Positions 48,370-58,900 of a DNA stretch of 64,000 nt are shown here, one piece after another. A program made the position numbers and the translations under genes. The notes below the pieces were generated by a model. The model searched no databases. It was not told the origin of the DNA and saw only the letters and a program-made list of their open reading frames with translations. Each line of letters opens with the position of its first letter. Within the stretch, counting starts at the first letter, position 1. The stretch is taken from positions 45,690,506-45,754,505 of the forward strand of contig NC_133647.1 of NCBI RefSeq assembly GCF_009905375.1. The letters are read 5' to 3'. Source of the DNA: Apium graveolens (lineage: Eukaryota; Streptophyta; Magnoliopsida; Apiales; Apiaceae).

Positions 48370-48564
48370 CATATTATTGACTGGAACTGGTGCCTTACAA
48401 TCCCTTGCTATATGTCCTGGCTTTCCGCATATGACACATTTATACCCAATTGTTGGGACTTTGCCAGCCTGACTCCTGGTAAGCTGATCCTTGTTGACTG
48501 GCTCTCTGGATGGCTGGTTACGACACTCCCTTGAATAGTGCCCCCTCTGGTTGCATCTATAGAC
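48370..48564 (-). pseudogene. gag: G2 gag zinc-knuckle region, cut by L1
   Basis: Contains one intact-looking knuckle (CVICGKPGHIARDC) and a second (RCNQRGHYSREC) that is truncated at 48564 by the L1 LTR. The rest of gag is outside the window. Confidence 0.8.
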
Positions 48565-48608
48565 TGTTAGTGTATACTGAAAATATTTATTTGAAGTATA
48601 TACATTTA
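48565..48608 (+). repeat. L1 5' LTR, first 44 bp
   Basis: Starts TGTTAGTGTATACTG after G2 gag. Its last five bases (48604-48608) are the S4 target duplication ATTTA. Confidence 0.75.
48604..48608. repeat. S4 target-site duplication, left copy (ATTTA)
   Basis: Matches 61771-61775 immediately after S4. Confidence 0.95.
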
Positions 48609-49232
48609 TGTTGTGAATATGTTGTGCACTTGATGATTACCTAAACAAAACATCTAAGTAGATTTTACTTAGTGAAATAATGTAGCACTCGACGGATAAG
48701 AATTATAGTCCCGACGGATAACTCAGTTTAAGTACCGACGGATGAGTAATTTATTATCCATCGAGTGAGTAGCTTATATAATGATAAGTTTGTAGCACAG
48801 TGTTGTATGCACCTTTGTATAGAATCTGTAAGAGCATATAAGTCATGTTGACTTTAACTAGATATGCAGAATAGGTTGATTAACTGTACATAAGCAATGT
48901 CTTGTAATTCTGTATAAGTGAAATGAAGTCAAGTGCCAAAATAGCTATCAACGGATGCTTAACAAAGCTTCGACGGATGATCAAATGACTTTCAACGGAT
49001 GTTCAAAATAGCAGTCGACGGATGATCAAGTAAGTAATCGACGGATGATCTGAAAGTCGACGGATGATAATATCAAGATTCAAACATCAGTTGAACAGTG
49101 AAAGCTGACACACAGCCGTCGAGATTGGATACAAACACTGTGGAAGCCTATTAACTGGGTAATAGAGGACGAAAATCAGCAAAGATCAAGACTGTTAGAT
49201 TTTATATTTATTCAGTTCTTTTGACTTTGTAA

Positions 49233-49257
49233 TCTTGGTAATATATATAAACCAAGA
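49233..49257 (+). promoter_or_regulatory. TATA box inside an inverted repeat (S4 5' LTR)
   Basis: TCTTGGT, AATATATATAA, ACCAAGA: likely the promoter of S4. Confidence 0.7.
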
Positions 49258-49428
49258 GAGTAGCAAATATAAAATAACTAAGAAAACTAAGTGAGCTTAG
49301 AAACAAACATAGAGAAATCTTTGTAAGCACTATCTTTAGCATTTCCTGTGTTCTTAGTTGTTCTATCTTGTAAAAGCAGCTGTGAGCATTTCTGCACACA
49401 GAGTTCTCTCGATATATTAATATATATC

Positions 49429-49456
49429 TCTGGTGGAATTGTTTAAATCCACCAGA
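49429..49456 (+). other. LTR hairpin, arms TCTGGTGGA / TCCACCAGA (S4 5' LTR)
   Basis: 9-bp arms, 10-nt loop, downstream of the TATA box. Confidence 0.8.
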
Positions 49457-49643
49457 AAGTTTTTAAAGACTCTTGTTTTTAATTACTCTTGTTTTGATTC
49501 AGTAAAGTTTATATTCCGCATTGTGCTAATCAAAACAGATATATCTATAATCGAGTTGAACATTTTTATTTCAAGAAAAAGGTAAAGAATTCCATTCAAC
49601 CCCCCTTCTGTAATTCTTGCTATATTGTTAAGGGACTAACAAT

Positions 49644-49660
49644 TGGTATCAGAGCAAGCT
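49644..49660 (+). other. S4 primer-binding site (initiator-Met tRNA)
   Basis: TGGTATCAGAGCAAGCT two bases after the LTR. Confidence 0.95.
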
Positions 49661-49702
49661 CTTAATCTACAAAGAGTTTAAAGATCAAAATAATTCAGCA
49701 AG

Positions 49703-52102
49703 ATGAACAAGAAAGATGTTGGAGTCAAGATTCCTTTTCTGGATAAAGATAATTACCATCATTGGAAGGTAAAGATGCATCTTCATATGCTTTCTCAAGA
49801 TGAGGCCTATGTGGACTGCATAAAAAGAGGCCCTCATGTTCCAATGAGAGCTGCAACAGGAAATGAACCATCAGTTCCAAAGCCAAGGCATGAATGGTCT
49901 GATCCTGATCTTGAACAAGTCAGGAAAGATAAAAAGGCCATGAACATTTTGTTCAATGGTGTTGATGCAGATATGTTTGATAACATCATCAACTGCAAGA
50001 CTGCCAAGGAAGTTTGGGACACAATACAGATAATCTGTGATGGTACTGAGCAAGTAAGAGAAAATAAAATGCAGCTCCTGATTCAGCAATATGAGCATTT
50101 TCACAATGAAGAAAGTGAGTCACTCACTGACATTTTTAGTAGATTCCAAAAGCTACTAAATGCTCTTAAATTGCATGGAAGAGTCTATCAAACTAAAGAC
50201 TCCAATCTGAAATTTCTCAGATCTCTTCCAAAGGAATGGAAACCAATGACAGTCTCATTGAGAAACTTACAAGATTATAAGGAGTTTACTTTGGAGAGAC
50301 TGTATGGCATTCTAAAGACCTATGAGCTTAAAATAGAGCAGGATGAAAGAATGGAGAGAGGAAAGAAGAAAGGAGGATCCATTGCACTAGTTGCTGAACT
50401 GGAAAAGGAGAAGGAAGTGAAGATGGAAGCTGTGGAATCAACTTCAAAGGCCTGTGAAAGCAAGGGTAAAGGGCTAGCTGCAGAAAGTGAAGATTCTTTG
50501 AGTCAAGATGACATGGAGGACATTGATGAGCACCTAACATTCCTTTCAAGAAGATTTGCCAAGCTCAATTTCAAGAAGAACTTTGGAGCTGCCAAGCCAA
50601 ATAGAAACATGGTGGATAAGTCAAAATTCAAGTGTTTCAAATGTGGCTTGGCAGGGCATTTTACAAATGAGTGTAGAAAGTCAGATTCTAGTAAGAAGAG
50701 ATTTGAGTCTGTGGATTATAAGCAAAAATACTTTAATCTACTCAAACAGAAGGAAAGGGCTTTTATTACACAAGAGAATGACTGGGCAGCTGATGGTTTG
50801 GATGAAGATGAGGAGATCAGCTATGTCAATCTAGCCCTTATGGCCAAGTCTGATGAAACAGAGACAAGTTTCTCAAGCAATCGGTTAATTACTACAAACC
50901 TTGCACATTTATCTAAAGCTGAGTGTAATGATGCAATAAATGACATGTCTACAGAATTGTATCATTTGCGTGTTACACTTAAGTCCCTCACTAAAGAAAA
51001 TGCTAAAATCAAAGAAAATAACTTGTTTTTGAGTGAGAGGAATAATGTGCTTGAGTCTCAGTTTGTTGAGTTTGAGAAACTAAAAATTGAGTGTAGAATT
51101 GCTAAGGAGGAATTAACTGAGTCCTTGAAAAAGGAAGAAATTTTAAAGAAGCAGCTCGATCGTGAACAGGAGGTGATTAAAGAATGAAAAACATCCAGAG
51201 ATGTTCATGCTCAAATCATTAAGGTTCAAGGAATTGAGTCCTTTTGTGATGAAGCCTGGAAAAAGAATAAGGAGAAACTAGAACCTATTTTGGTAGATTG
51301 ATTGCTGACAGATGTAGACTCGACGGATGATGAGGACTATCCGTCGGATAACAAAATGTGTTATCCGTCGAATGATAAAAATCCTCATCCGTCGGCTGTG
51401 AATAAACCCATTAGTAAAGCCAAATTAACCAAGCTAAATGAAAAGTATGGGTCTGTTTCCAAGAACTTTGTTTCAGGGGAGTCAAGTCAAGCCAAGAAAG
51501 GGAAGAAGGCTAATGTTGGTCACATGACTGTCAAACAGTTGAGTGACAGACTTGAGAAGATAGAGGTAAAAACAGAAACTAAAAGGAAAAACAATAGGAA
51601 TGGTAAAGTAGGGATTAACAAACATAACAACTACACACCTGACAAATATGCTCCTAGAAAAATCTGTGTCAAATGTGGTAGTGTAAATCATTTGTCTGTT
51701 AATTGCAAATCTGCCATGCCTACTCCCGTGTCTGTTCAGCCTCAATTCTCTAACATGAATGCCATGCCTCCTATGCCTGTTAATGTTATGCCTACACAGA
51801 ACATGAATGCACAGTTTGCTAATATGCCATTTGCACCTAATCCATATTATGCTGCATACAATATGCCTCAAATGCCATTTAGCATGCCTTACTGGAATAA
51901 CATATTTGCACCAAGCATGCCATTTCCTGTTAGCCATAACATGCATAATAATTCTGTAGCATCTAGTGGTTTCAAAGGCCCAACCCAAATGACTAAGGAA
52001 GAATCTGAAATTCCTAAGTCATATGAGTTAAAACCTAAGAAACAGAAGAAGAAAGCTAACAAGGCAGGACCCAAGGAAACTTGGGTACCAAAATCAACTT
52101 GA
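49703..52102 (+). pseudogene. gag: S4 gag, 799 codons in one frame, two stops
   Basis: Starts at ATG 49703, 42 bp after the PBS. N-terminal UBN2/retrotransposon capsid-like domain (NILFNGVDADMFDNIINCKT, ENKMQLLIQQYEHFH). Zinc knuckle 1 is CFKCGLAGHFTNEC (about residues 311-324), then a coiled coil (residues about 405-494). TGA 51185-51187 replaces a Trp present in S2, and TGA 51299-51301 replaces Gly. The second part (51302-52102) contains four YCGACGGAT/ATCCGTCGR words, zinc knuckle 2 (CVKCGSVNHLSVNC) and a Met/Pro/Asn-rich tail, ending at TGA 52100-52102. Gag would assemble the virus-like particle. No frameshift. Confidence 0.9.
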
Positions 52103-52125
52103 TTTGATTTTGATGTGTTCAGGGA
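52100..52125 (+). other. S4 gag-pol junction, splice-acceptor-like
   Basis: TGA, then TTTGATTTTGATGTGTT, then CAG|GGA at 52120-52125. Pol continues from CAG in a frame 2 nt off gag. Confidence 0.5.
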
Positions 52126-55100
52126 AACAGAAGGAATCTTTGGTACTTGGATAGTGGTTGTTCAAGACACATGACTGGTGATTCTACCCTGCTCACAGAG
52201 TTTGAAGAGAAAGCTGGCCCAAGTATCACTTTTGGAGATGACAGCAAAGGTTATACTGTGGGATATGGCTTGATTTCAAAAGACAATGTCATCATTAAAG
52301 AGGTTGCCTTAGTGGATGGTCTCAAACACAATCTGTTGAGTATCAGCCAGCTTTATGATAAAGGCAACTCAGTAACCTTCAACAAAGAAACCTGTGCTGT
52401 GATTAATAATCAAAACAACAAAGTGGTTCTCACTGGTGTGAGAAGAGGAAATGTGTATCTAGCTGACTTCAACTCAAATAAAGCAGAATCTATAACTTGT
52501 CTTCTCAGTAAAGCAAGTCAAGATGAAAGTTGGCTATGGCACAAGAAGCTATCCCATTTGAACTTCAAGACCATGAATGAGCTGGTAAAGAAAGAGCTAG
52601 TTAGAGGCATTCCTCTGGTGGAGTTTACAAAGGATGGACTGTGTGATGCCTGCCATAAAAGGAAGCAAATTAAAGCATCATTCAGGAAGAAACTTGATTC
52701 AGCAATTGAAGAACCTCTGCAACTGCTTCACATGGATTTGTTTGGACCAGTCAATGTTTTGTCAATCTCAAAGAAAAGATTTTGCCTAGTAATTGTAGAT
52801 GATTTATCAAAGTTCTCTTGGACCTATTTCCTAAAGTCCAAAGATGAAGCTAGTGAAATCATCATCAATCACATAAGGCAAGTTAACAATCATCCTGATT
52901 TCAAAGTTAGAAGAATCAGGAGTGACAATGGAACTGAGTTCAAGAACTATGTCATGAGAGCATTCTGTGAGGAAAATGGGATCCTGCATGAGTTTTCAGC
53001 AGCAAGGACTCCACAACAGAATGGAGTAGTGGAAAGAAAGACTAGATCTCTTATTGAAGCTGCAAGGACAATGCTTGAAGAATCAAAATTACCAACATAT
53101 TTCTGGGCTGAAGCTGTCAACACTGCATGCTACACTCAGAACATCTCTCTGATTAATCAAGCAAAATGCAAGACACCTTATCAATTGTTCAAGAACAAGA
53201 AGCCAACTCTGAACTTTCTTCATGTCTTTGGCTGTAAATGCTATATTCTGAGAAATTAAACTGATCAAAATGGGAAGTTTGATGCTAAAGCAGATGAAGG
53301 AATTTTTGTTGGATATGCTGTTGGTAAAGCATATAGAGTCTACAATCTAAGAACCAACATTGTTGTTGAATCTATACATGTTGTGTTTGATGATACAAAA
53401 ATTGAAGGACTAAAAGATGGAGATTACCATGAGAACCTCAAATTCGACAATATTGAGATGGTCAGTGAAGAAAGTGATGATGAAAGTGATCAAGAAACAG
53501 TGTCTAAGGATAATGCAGACAAATTTGCTATAAATGAAGCACAAAACTCAACATCCGTCGAGTTACATAATGCTTCATCCGTCGGAAGGCAATCTGTATT
53601 ATCCGTCGGAAGACAACCTGCCTCATCCGTCGGTACTCAAAATTCACCATCCGTCGGGTTATCAAAAGGAGCAGGAAGTCAAGGCAGATCACCCATAGAA
53701 AGCACCCCAATTTTAAATCAAAGATCCACAAACTCAGGGGAAGTTTCTACCAATCAAAACTCAATCACACATCAAGACAACATTGAGGTCTCTTCATCTA
53801 GGGCTAATCTACCTCAACCAAGAAAATGGACAAAAGATCACCCCTTTGAACTGATTATTGGTGATGTTTCTTCCAGAGTTCAAACCAGGAGAGCAACTCA
53901 AGAAGAATGTCTATACAGCAGCTTCTTGTGTAAGGAAGAACCAAATAAGGTAGAAGAAGCCTTATTAGATCCTGATTGGATTTTAGCTATGCAGGAGGAG
54001 CTAAACCAATTTGAAAGGAATAAAGTATGGAAGCTGGTACCCAAGCCTAAGGGAAAGAATCCAATAGACACCAAATGGGTATTCAGAAACAAGATGGATG
54101 AAAATGGCATAGTAGTAAGGAACAAAGCAAGATTGGTTGCTACAGGCTATTGTCAACAAGAAGGGATAGATTTTGATGAAACATTTGCTCCTGTTGCAAG
54201 ACTTGAAGCCATCAGAATCTTCTTAGCCTATGCAGCCCATGCCAATTTCAAGGTCTATCAAATGGATGTCAAAAGTGCCTTTCTGAATGGAGATTTGGAG
54301 GAAGAAGTGTATGTAAGTCAACCTCCTGGCTTTGAAGATCCAAATTTCCCAGAGTATGTCTACTATCTATTGAAAGCACTTTATGGACTGAAGCAAGCAC
54401 CTAGAGCCTGATATGACACTTTATCAAAGTTCCTTTTGGAAAATCACTTCACAAGAGGTACTGTAGATAAAACTTTATTTTTCAGAAATGTGAATGGCTC
54501 TAGCATACTTGTTCAAATTTATGTAGATGATATTATTTTTGGCTCTACAGATTAAAAACTTTGTAAAAAGTTTGCCAAACTGATGCAAAACAAGTATGAA
54601 ATGAGTATGATGGGAGAACTAACTTACTTTCTTGGTTTACAAGTTAAGCAAGTTAGTGATGGAATATTCATTAGTCAAACTAAATATATTTTTGATCTTT
54701 TAAAGAAGTTTGATCTAATGGATTGCACATCTGCAAAAACTCCCATGGCCACTGCAACTAAACTTGAACTAAACACTACTGAAAAGTCTGTGGATATTTC
54801 AAGTTATAGAGGCATGATTGGCTCACTTCTGTACTTAACAGCCAGTAGGCCAGATATAATATTTGCTACATGTTTGTGTGCTAGATTTCAGGATGATCCT
54901 AGAGAGTCTCATTTGATAGCTATTAAAATAATTTTCAGATATCTCAAAGGAACACCAAACCTTGGCATTTGGTATCCTAGAGATTCTGGTTTTGATCTAA
55001 CTGGTTATTTAGATGCAGATTATGCAGGTTGCAGAATTGATAGAAAAAGCACAACAGGAACCTGTCAATTTTTAGGAGACAAGCTTGTGTCCTGGTTCAG

Positions 55101-55464
55101 TAAAAAGCAAAATTTAGTTTCTACTTCTACAGCTGAAGCTGAATATATTGCTGCTGGCAGTTGCTGTGCACAGATTTTGTGGATGAAAAATCAATTGCTA
55201 GACTATGGTTTGCAAGTTGAAAGGATTCCTATTTTCTGTGATAACACAAGTGCAATTGCCATCACTGAAAATCCAGTGCAACATTCAAGGACAAAGCATA
55301 TAGACATCAAGTACCATTTCATAAGGGAACATGTAATGAATGGTACTGTAGAGTTACATTTTGTTCCAAGTGAGAAGCAACTTGCAGATATTTTTACCAA
55401 GCCACTGGATGAATCCACCTTTTCTAGGTTGGTAAGTGATTTAGGTATGCTTAATTACTCTTGA
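52120..55464 (+). pseudogene. pol: S4 pol: protease, integrase, RT, RNase H, one frame with three stops
   Basis: Same frame throughout. Protease [11 protein letters not shown] (about 52147-52179). Integrase HHCC ([10 protein letters not shown], then CDACHK) and DDE ([23 protein letters not shown]). Stops are TAA 53257-53259 (Gln in S2), TGA 54409-54411 (Trp in S2, in the RAWY motif) and TAA about 54553-54555. The linker at 53546-53660 repeats SVE/SVG from ATCCGTCGR words. Reverse transcriptase includes [10 protein letters not shown] (about 54518-54547). RNase [13 protein letters not shown] is near 55126-55161; end TGA 55462-55464. Nonfunctional only through nonsense codons. Confidence 0.92.
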
Positions 55465-55983
55465 ATTTATCTGAATTATTCTTGCAAGTTGAAAAGGAGC
55501 CAGAAATTTAGTTGATTTTTAGTCTTGGATGAAATTTTGGCTAAGTCAAAATTTGTCTCTCGACGGATGACCATTATCCATCAGGTTGAGTCATCCGTCG
55601 ATATACAAATTGTAAATAAAAATTAATTACTTTTCTAGAATATTTTAAAGCTCGACGGATAACATTTTATCCTCATCCGTCGAAGTGTCTAAATCTTAAG
55701 CATTAATTCCCTGAACATTGTCCATCGAGTATACTTACAGTTTATAAGCATTACACGACGGATAATGGGTGGAATTTTTAAAGTTTATTTTAAAACGGTA
55801 ATTTAGGCAGTTTCTATTGGGTAATTTATTTCTCTTTATTATTTTTATCCGTTGAGTTTGAGCAAAGTATAAAAGCCTATTTCATTCTAATCATTTTCTT
55901 TTATCATTCTCAAATTCAACTGTCTTATTTTATTCTCTCTCAAGCAAAAATCCTCTTTCTCTTCAAGCTTTTCTTCCCTAACA
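55465..55983 (+). promoter_or_regulatory. S4 pol-ORF3 spacer with motif cluster and internal promoter
   Basis: Noncoding. About eight motif words in both orientations (55558-55860). TATA box AGTATAAAAGCC at 55866-55877, about 107 bp before ORF3 ATG, followed by a long C/T-rich leader (CTCTCTCAAGC, CTTTCTCTTC). The TATA word and spacing match S2 (8531-8541). Confidence 0.65.
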
Positions 55984-58900
55984 ATGGCACCCGTAGTAAA
56001 GATCATGTCACAGACTGGGTTCATCTATGAGAAGAACAACTTCACTGCCTTGGTCAATAAGGGGATTCAGCAATCTGAAGACTATCATAAGATGATGGAC
56101 TTCGTGAAGAACTGCAAATTAAGTTTTGCTATGCTGGAATCACCCACAATTTATTGTGAAGTTGTTGAGGAGATGTGGACAACAGCAATCTACAACTCTA
56201 CTGACAAAACCATCACTCTGACCATCAAAGGTAATGTTTTCGGTATCAATAGTGATGTCATAAAAGCATGTTTCAAGATTTCTGATGACAATGTTACTGC
56301 ACCACACACTGACACTGATATTGTCAATATGCTAATTTCCATGCATTATGCACTTCCTACTGCAAAACTAAGTGAAATTAGAAGACTAGGTCTTAGGAAG
56401 GAATGGAGTTACTTGTGTGATGTAGTAACTAAGGTCTTTTCTGGAAAAATCAGTAATTTTGATTCTGTGAACATTTCCATGCTTAACATGCTATACATGC
56501 TAGTTACAGACAAATATTACAACTTAAGTGATCTGGTTGTGTATGAGTTAGGTTATAAACTAGGTGACTTAGCCAAAAGAGGAAAGAATATTTACTATGC
56601 TAGATTTTTTATGCTTTTGGCTAACCATCTTTGTGAAGAGATTGTACTTGAGAACCCAACCAACAAATTAGCGTGTTGGGTTCAAGAGAGAAGAATCATT
56701 GTAGATTTGAACAGAGCCAACCATCACAAGGATGTGCCAATGTTCTATTTTCCTGTAATGCTGGCACCTCAGGTAAGTGAGGTAAGTTCATCTACACTCT
56801 CAACTATTCCAATCCCTTCTATTTCTTTGACTTCAGGCATAGCTATGGCAACTGTGACAATGACCAAACAGTTGCCTACCAAAGCTGCCAAAACAACTGC
56901 AATTCTTAAATCCATATCAAAGAAAACCCCCTCTGGTATCTCTCAAAAGGTACCAGTTGAAAATTCTACCAAATACAAAGAGGGGAGTGTGAAGGAGGGT
57001 AAGATAGGTGAGGGAAGGGGTGAACATCAAAGAAACCCCAAGGATAAGGTTGGAGAGATAAGTGAGTCCCAGCCTAGCCACACTGCAGTTTCCCAATAAA
57101 CTGTAGTGCTTAAAAAGGACAGAAGCTCACTTCTAGCTGCATCCTCCCAAAAGGATGTGGCTATTGAACAAAGCTCTCATCCAAGAGCACAGGCCAAGAG
57201 GGTTAGGGACACAAGCCTACACCAAACTTACACTAGAAAGAAGAAATCCAAAACAACTGGGGATGCACAGGACACACACTTAGTGCAAACTGGTGCTAAA
57301 GACACAGTTCCTGCACCTTCTCAAATTCAGATTGATGTGGCTCCAATAAATGTGGAGTCACAGCCAAAATCTCTCTTGATAGAAGCCACTGAAACACAAT
57401 ACTCACCAACCAACTCACTGGAAGTGGATATGATAAACACTTCAATTCCTGATTCCCCTTCTTTAACTCTGTTGGGGAAGCCAAAATCTAGTGCAAGTGA
57501 GCATCATCTTTTAGATGATTTGTTGGCTCACTTGCCAATTCTTTCTGATACTATTGTGACATATGTGCCTCAAATAACTTCAATCAACACAGAGTCAACA
57601 ATAGTTTCTCTTCCCACCTCATTCATTTCTACTCTCTCGATGGATATTGCTCATCCGTCGAGTAGTGATTGTATCCCGACGGATAAGCTTAACAGCAGTT
57701 ATCCGTCGGATAGCTTTACCACTCACCCGACGGATATCATTTATCCGTCGAGTGTCTCTGCACAACTTCAAACTTCAATAATTTCAAGTGCAGAAGATTT
57801 GGTGGTAATACAATCACTCTTAGGACTGAGAGAGGAGAGTGTATTGAGTGAGAGGCTGGGTTGCTCCCAGGCAAAAGGAGAGGAAAAGAGTGAATCTCAG
57901 CAATCCATTCATTCAGGATTAGCAAAAGTAAGTGAGAGGAGTCCCACCTTAGTAGGTGAAGGTGAGGGTGTGAGGGTGGGGAGCCAGGGTGAGACCCTGA
58001 TGCAACAAAAGAGAGAATATGAGAGAAAAGCAGGTACTGGAGCAATAAGGATGGAGCCAGCCATTGCTAGTGAGTCAATGATTTTGGATGATACTGAAAA
58101 GGAAAGACAATTTCAGCAATATTACAAAGCTGTAATTGATATCATTTCCTTGGATGCTGACACTTTTACTCACCCTGTTTCAGCCTATCAACTGTTGGCT
58201 GCTCAGGGCAATGTGGAGGCAGAGCAGACTTTACACTTAGTGCACACCACAGAATCTCTTCAAAGAGATAAAGCTGCTGTCAACAGGATGCCTCCTCAAG
58301 CTGGAGAGCCATCTGAAGAATTTGGAGTAAATTCTGATGATGATGACTCTAGTTCTTTGAATGGAAGCATGAACTTAGGGGGAGCTGAAGGCCAAAGTTC
58401 TGCTTTAAGTTTACCTGAATGGGCATGGGCAAAGGACTTTTCACCAGGACAATTTGAGGTGTCTTTGGTAAGACAAGTAACAGTTATTCAGCAAGCCCTT
58501 CAGGAAGTTTTAGATGCTGGTACCAAGGCTGTTCTTAAAGCTCATCTAGACTCCTTGCACTTAATGAAGATCCAACACTCCAGACAGAATATCAGTGTGG
58601 ATGAATTGAAAAAGGAGATAACTGACTTAAAGACATACAACTCTGAGAAACTGGATTCAATAATGCCATATGGTACCATGCATGATTTATTATAAAGGTT
58701 GAGAAGAGAATCAGATTCTGAAAAGAAGATAGCCAAGCTGGAGACTAGAGTTCAGGTTATTGAGAATTCAGTGGCCCTACTTCTTCAAAATCAACAGACT
58801 CAGACAAATCTTCTCATGCAACTGGCTAAAGCACAAGGCCTAACTCCTTCACTTGATGATAACAAAAAGGGGGAGAGAGAATCAAGTAAGGGGGAGAAAG

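Larger units (their letters stand above)
42674..48564 (-). mobile_element. G2: Tekay-type chromovirus fragment, oldest element of the nest
   Basis: Minus-strand gypsy element: partial 3' LTR (42674-44918), PPT, chromodomain-integrase, RNase H, RT, protease remnant, gag zinc knuckles. It ends at 48564 where L1 interrupts it, so its 5' part should lie beyond L1 outside the window. Related to G1 by protein but with a different LTR. Heavily mutated (stops, frameshifts, an in-frame RNase H deletion), consistent with being the oldest layer. Confidence 0.85.
48609..49641 (+). repeat. S4 5' LTR (1033 bp)
   Basis: TGTTGTGAATATG...GGGACTAACA. CGACGGAT words at 48686-49130 with two TCAACGGAT words among them (about 48956, 48990); TATA inverted repeat 49233-49257; hairpin 49429-49456. 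Confidence 0.96.
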
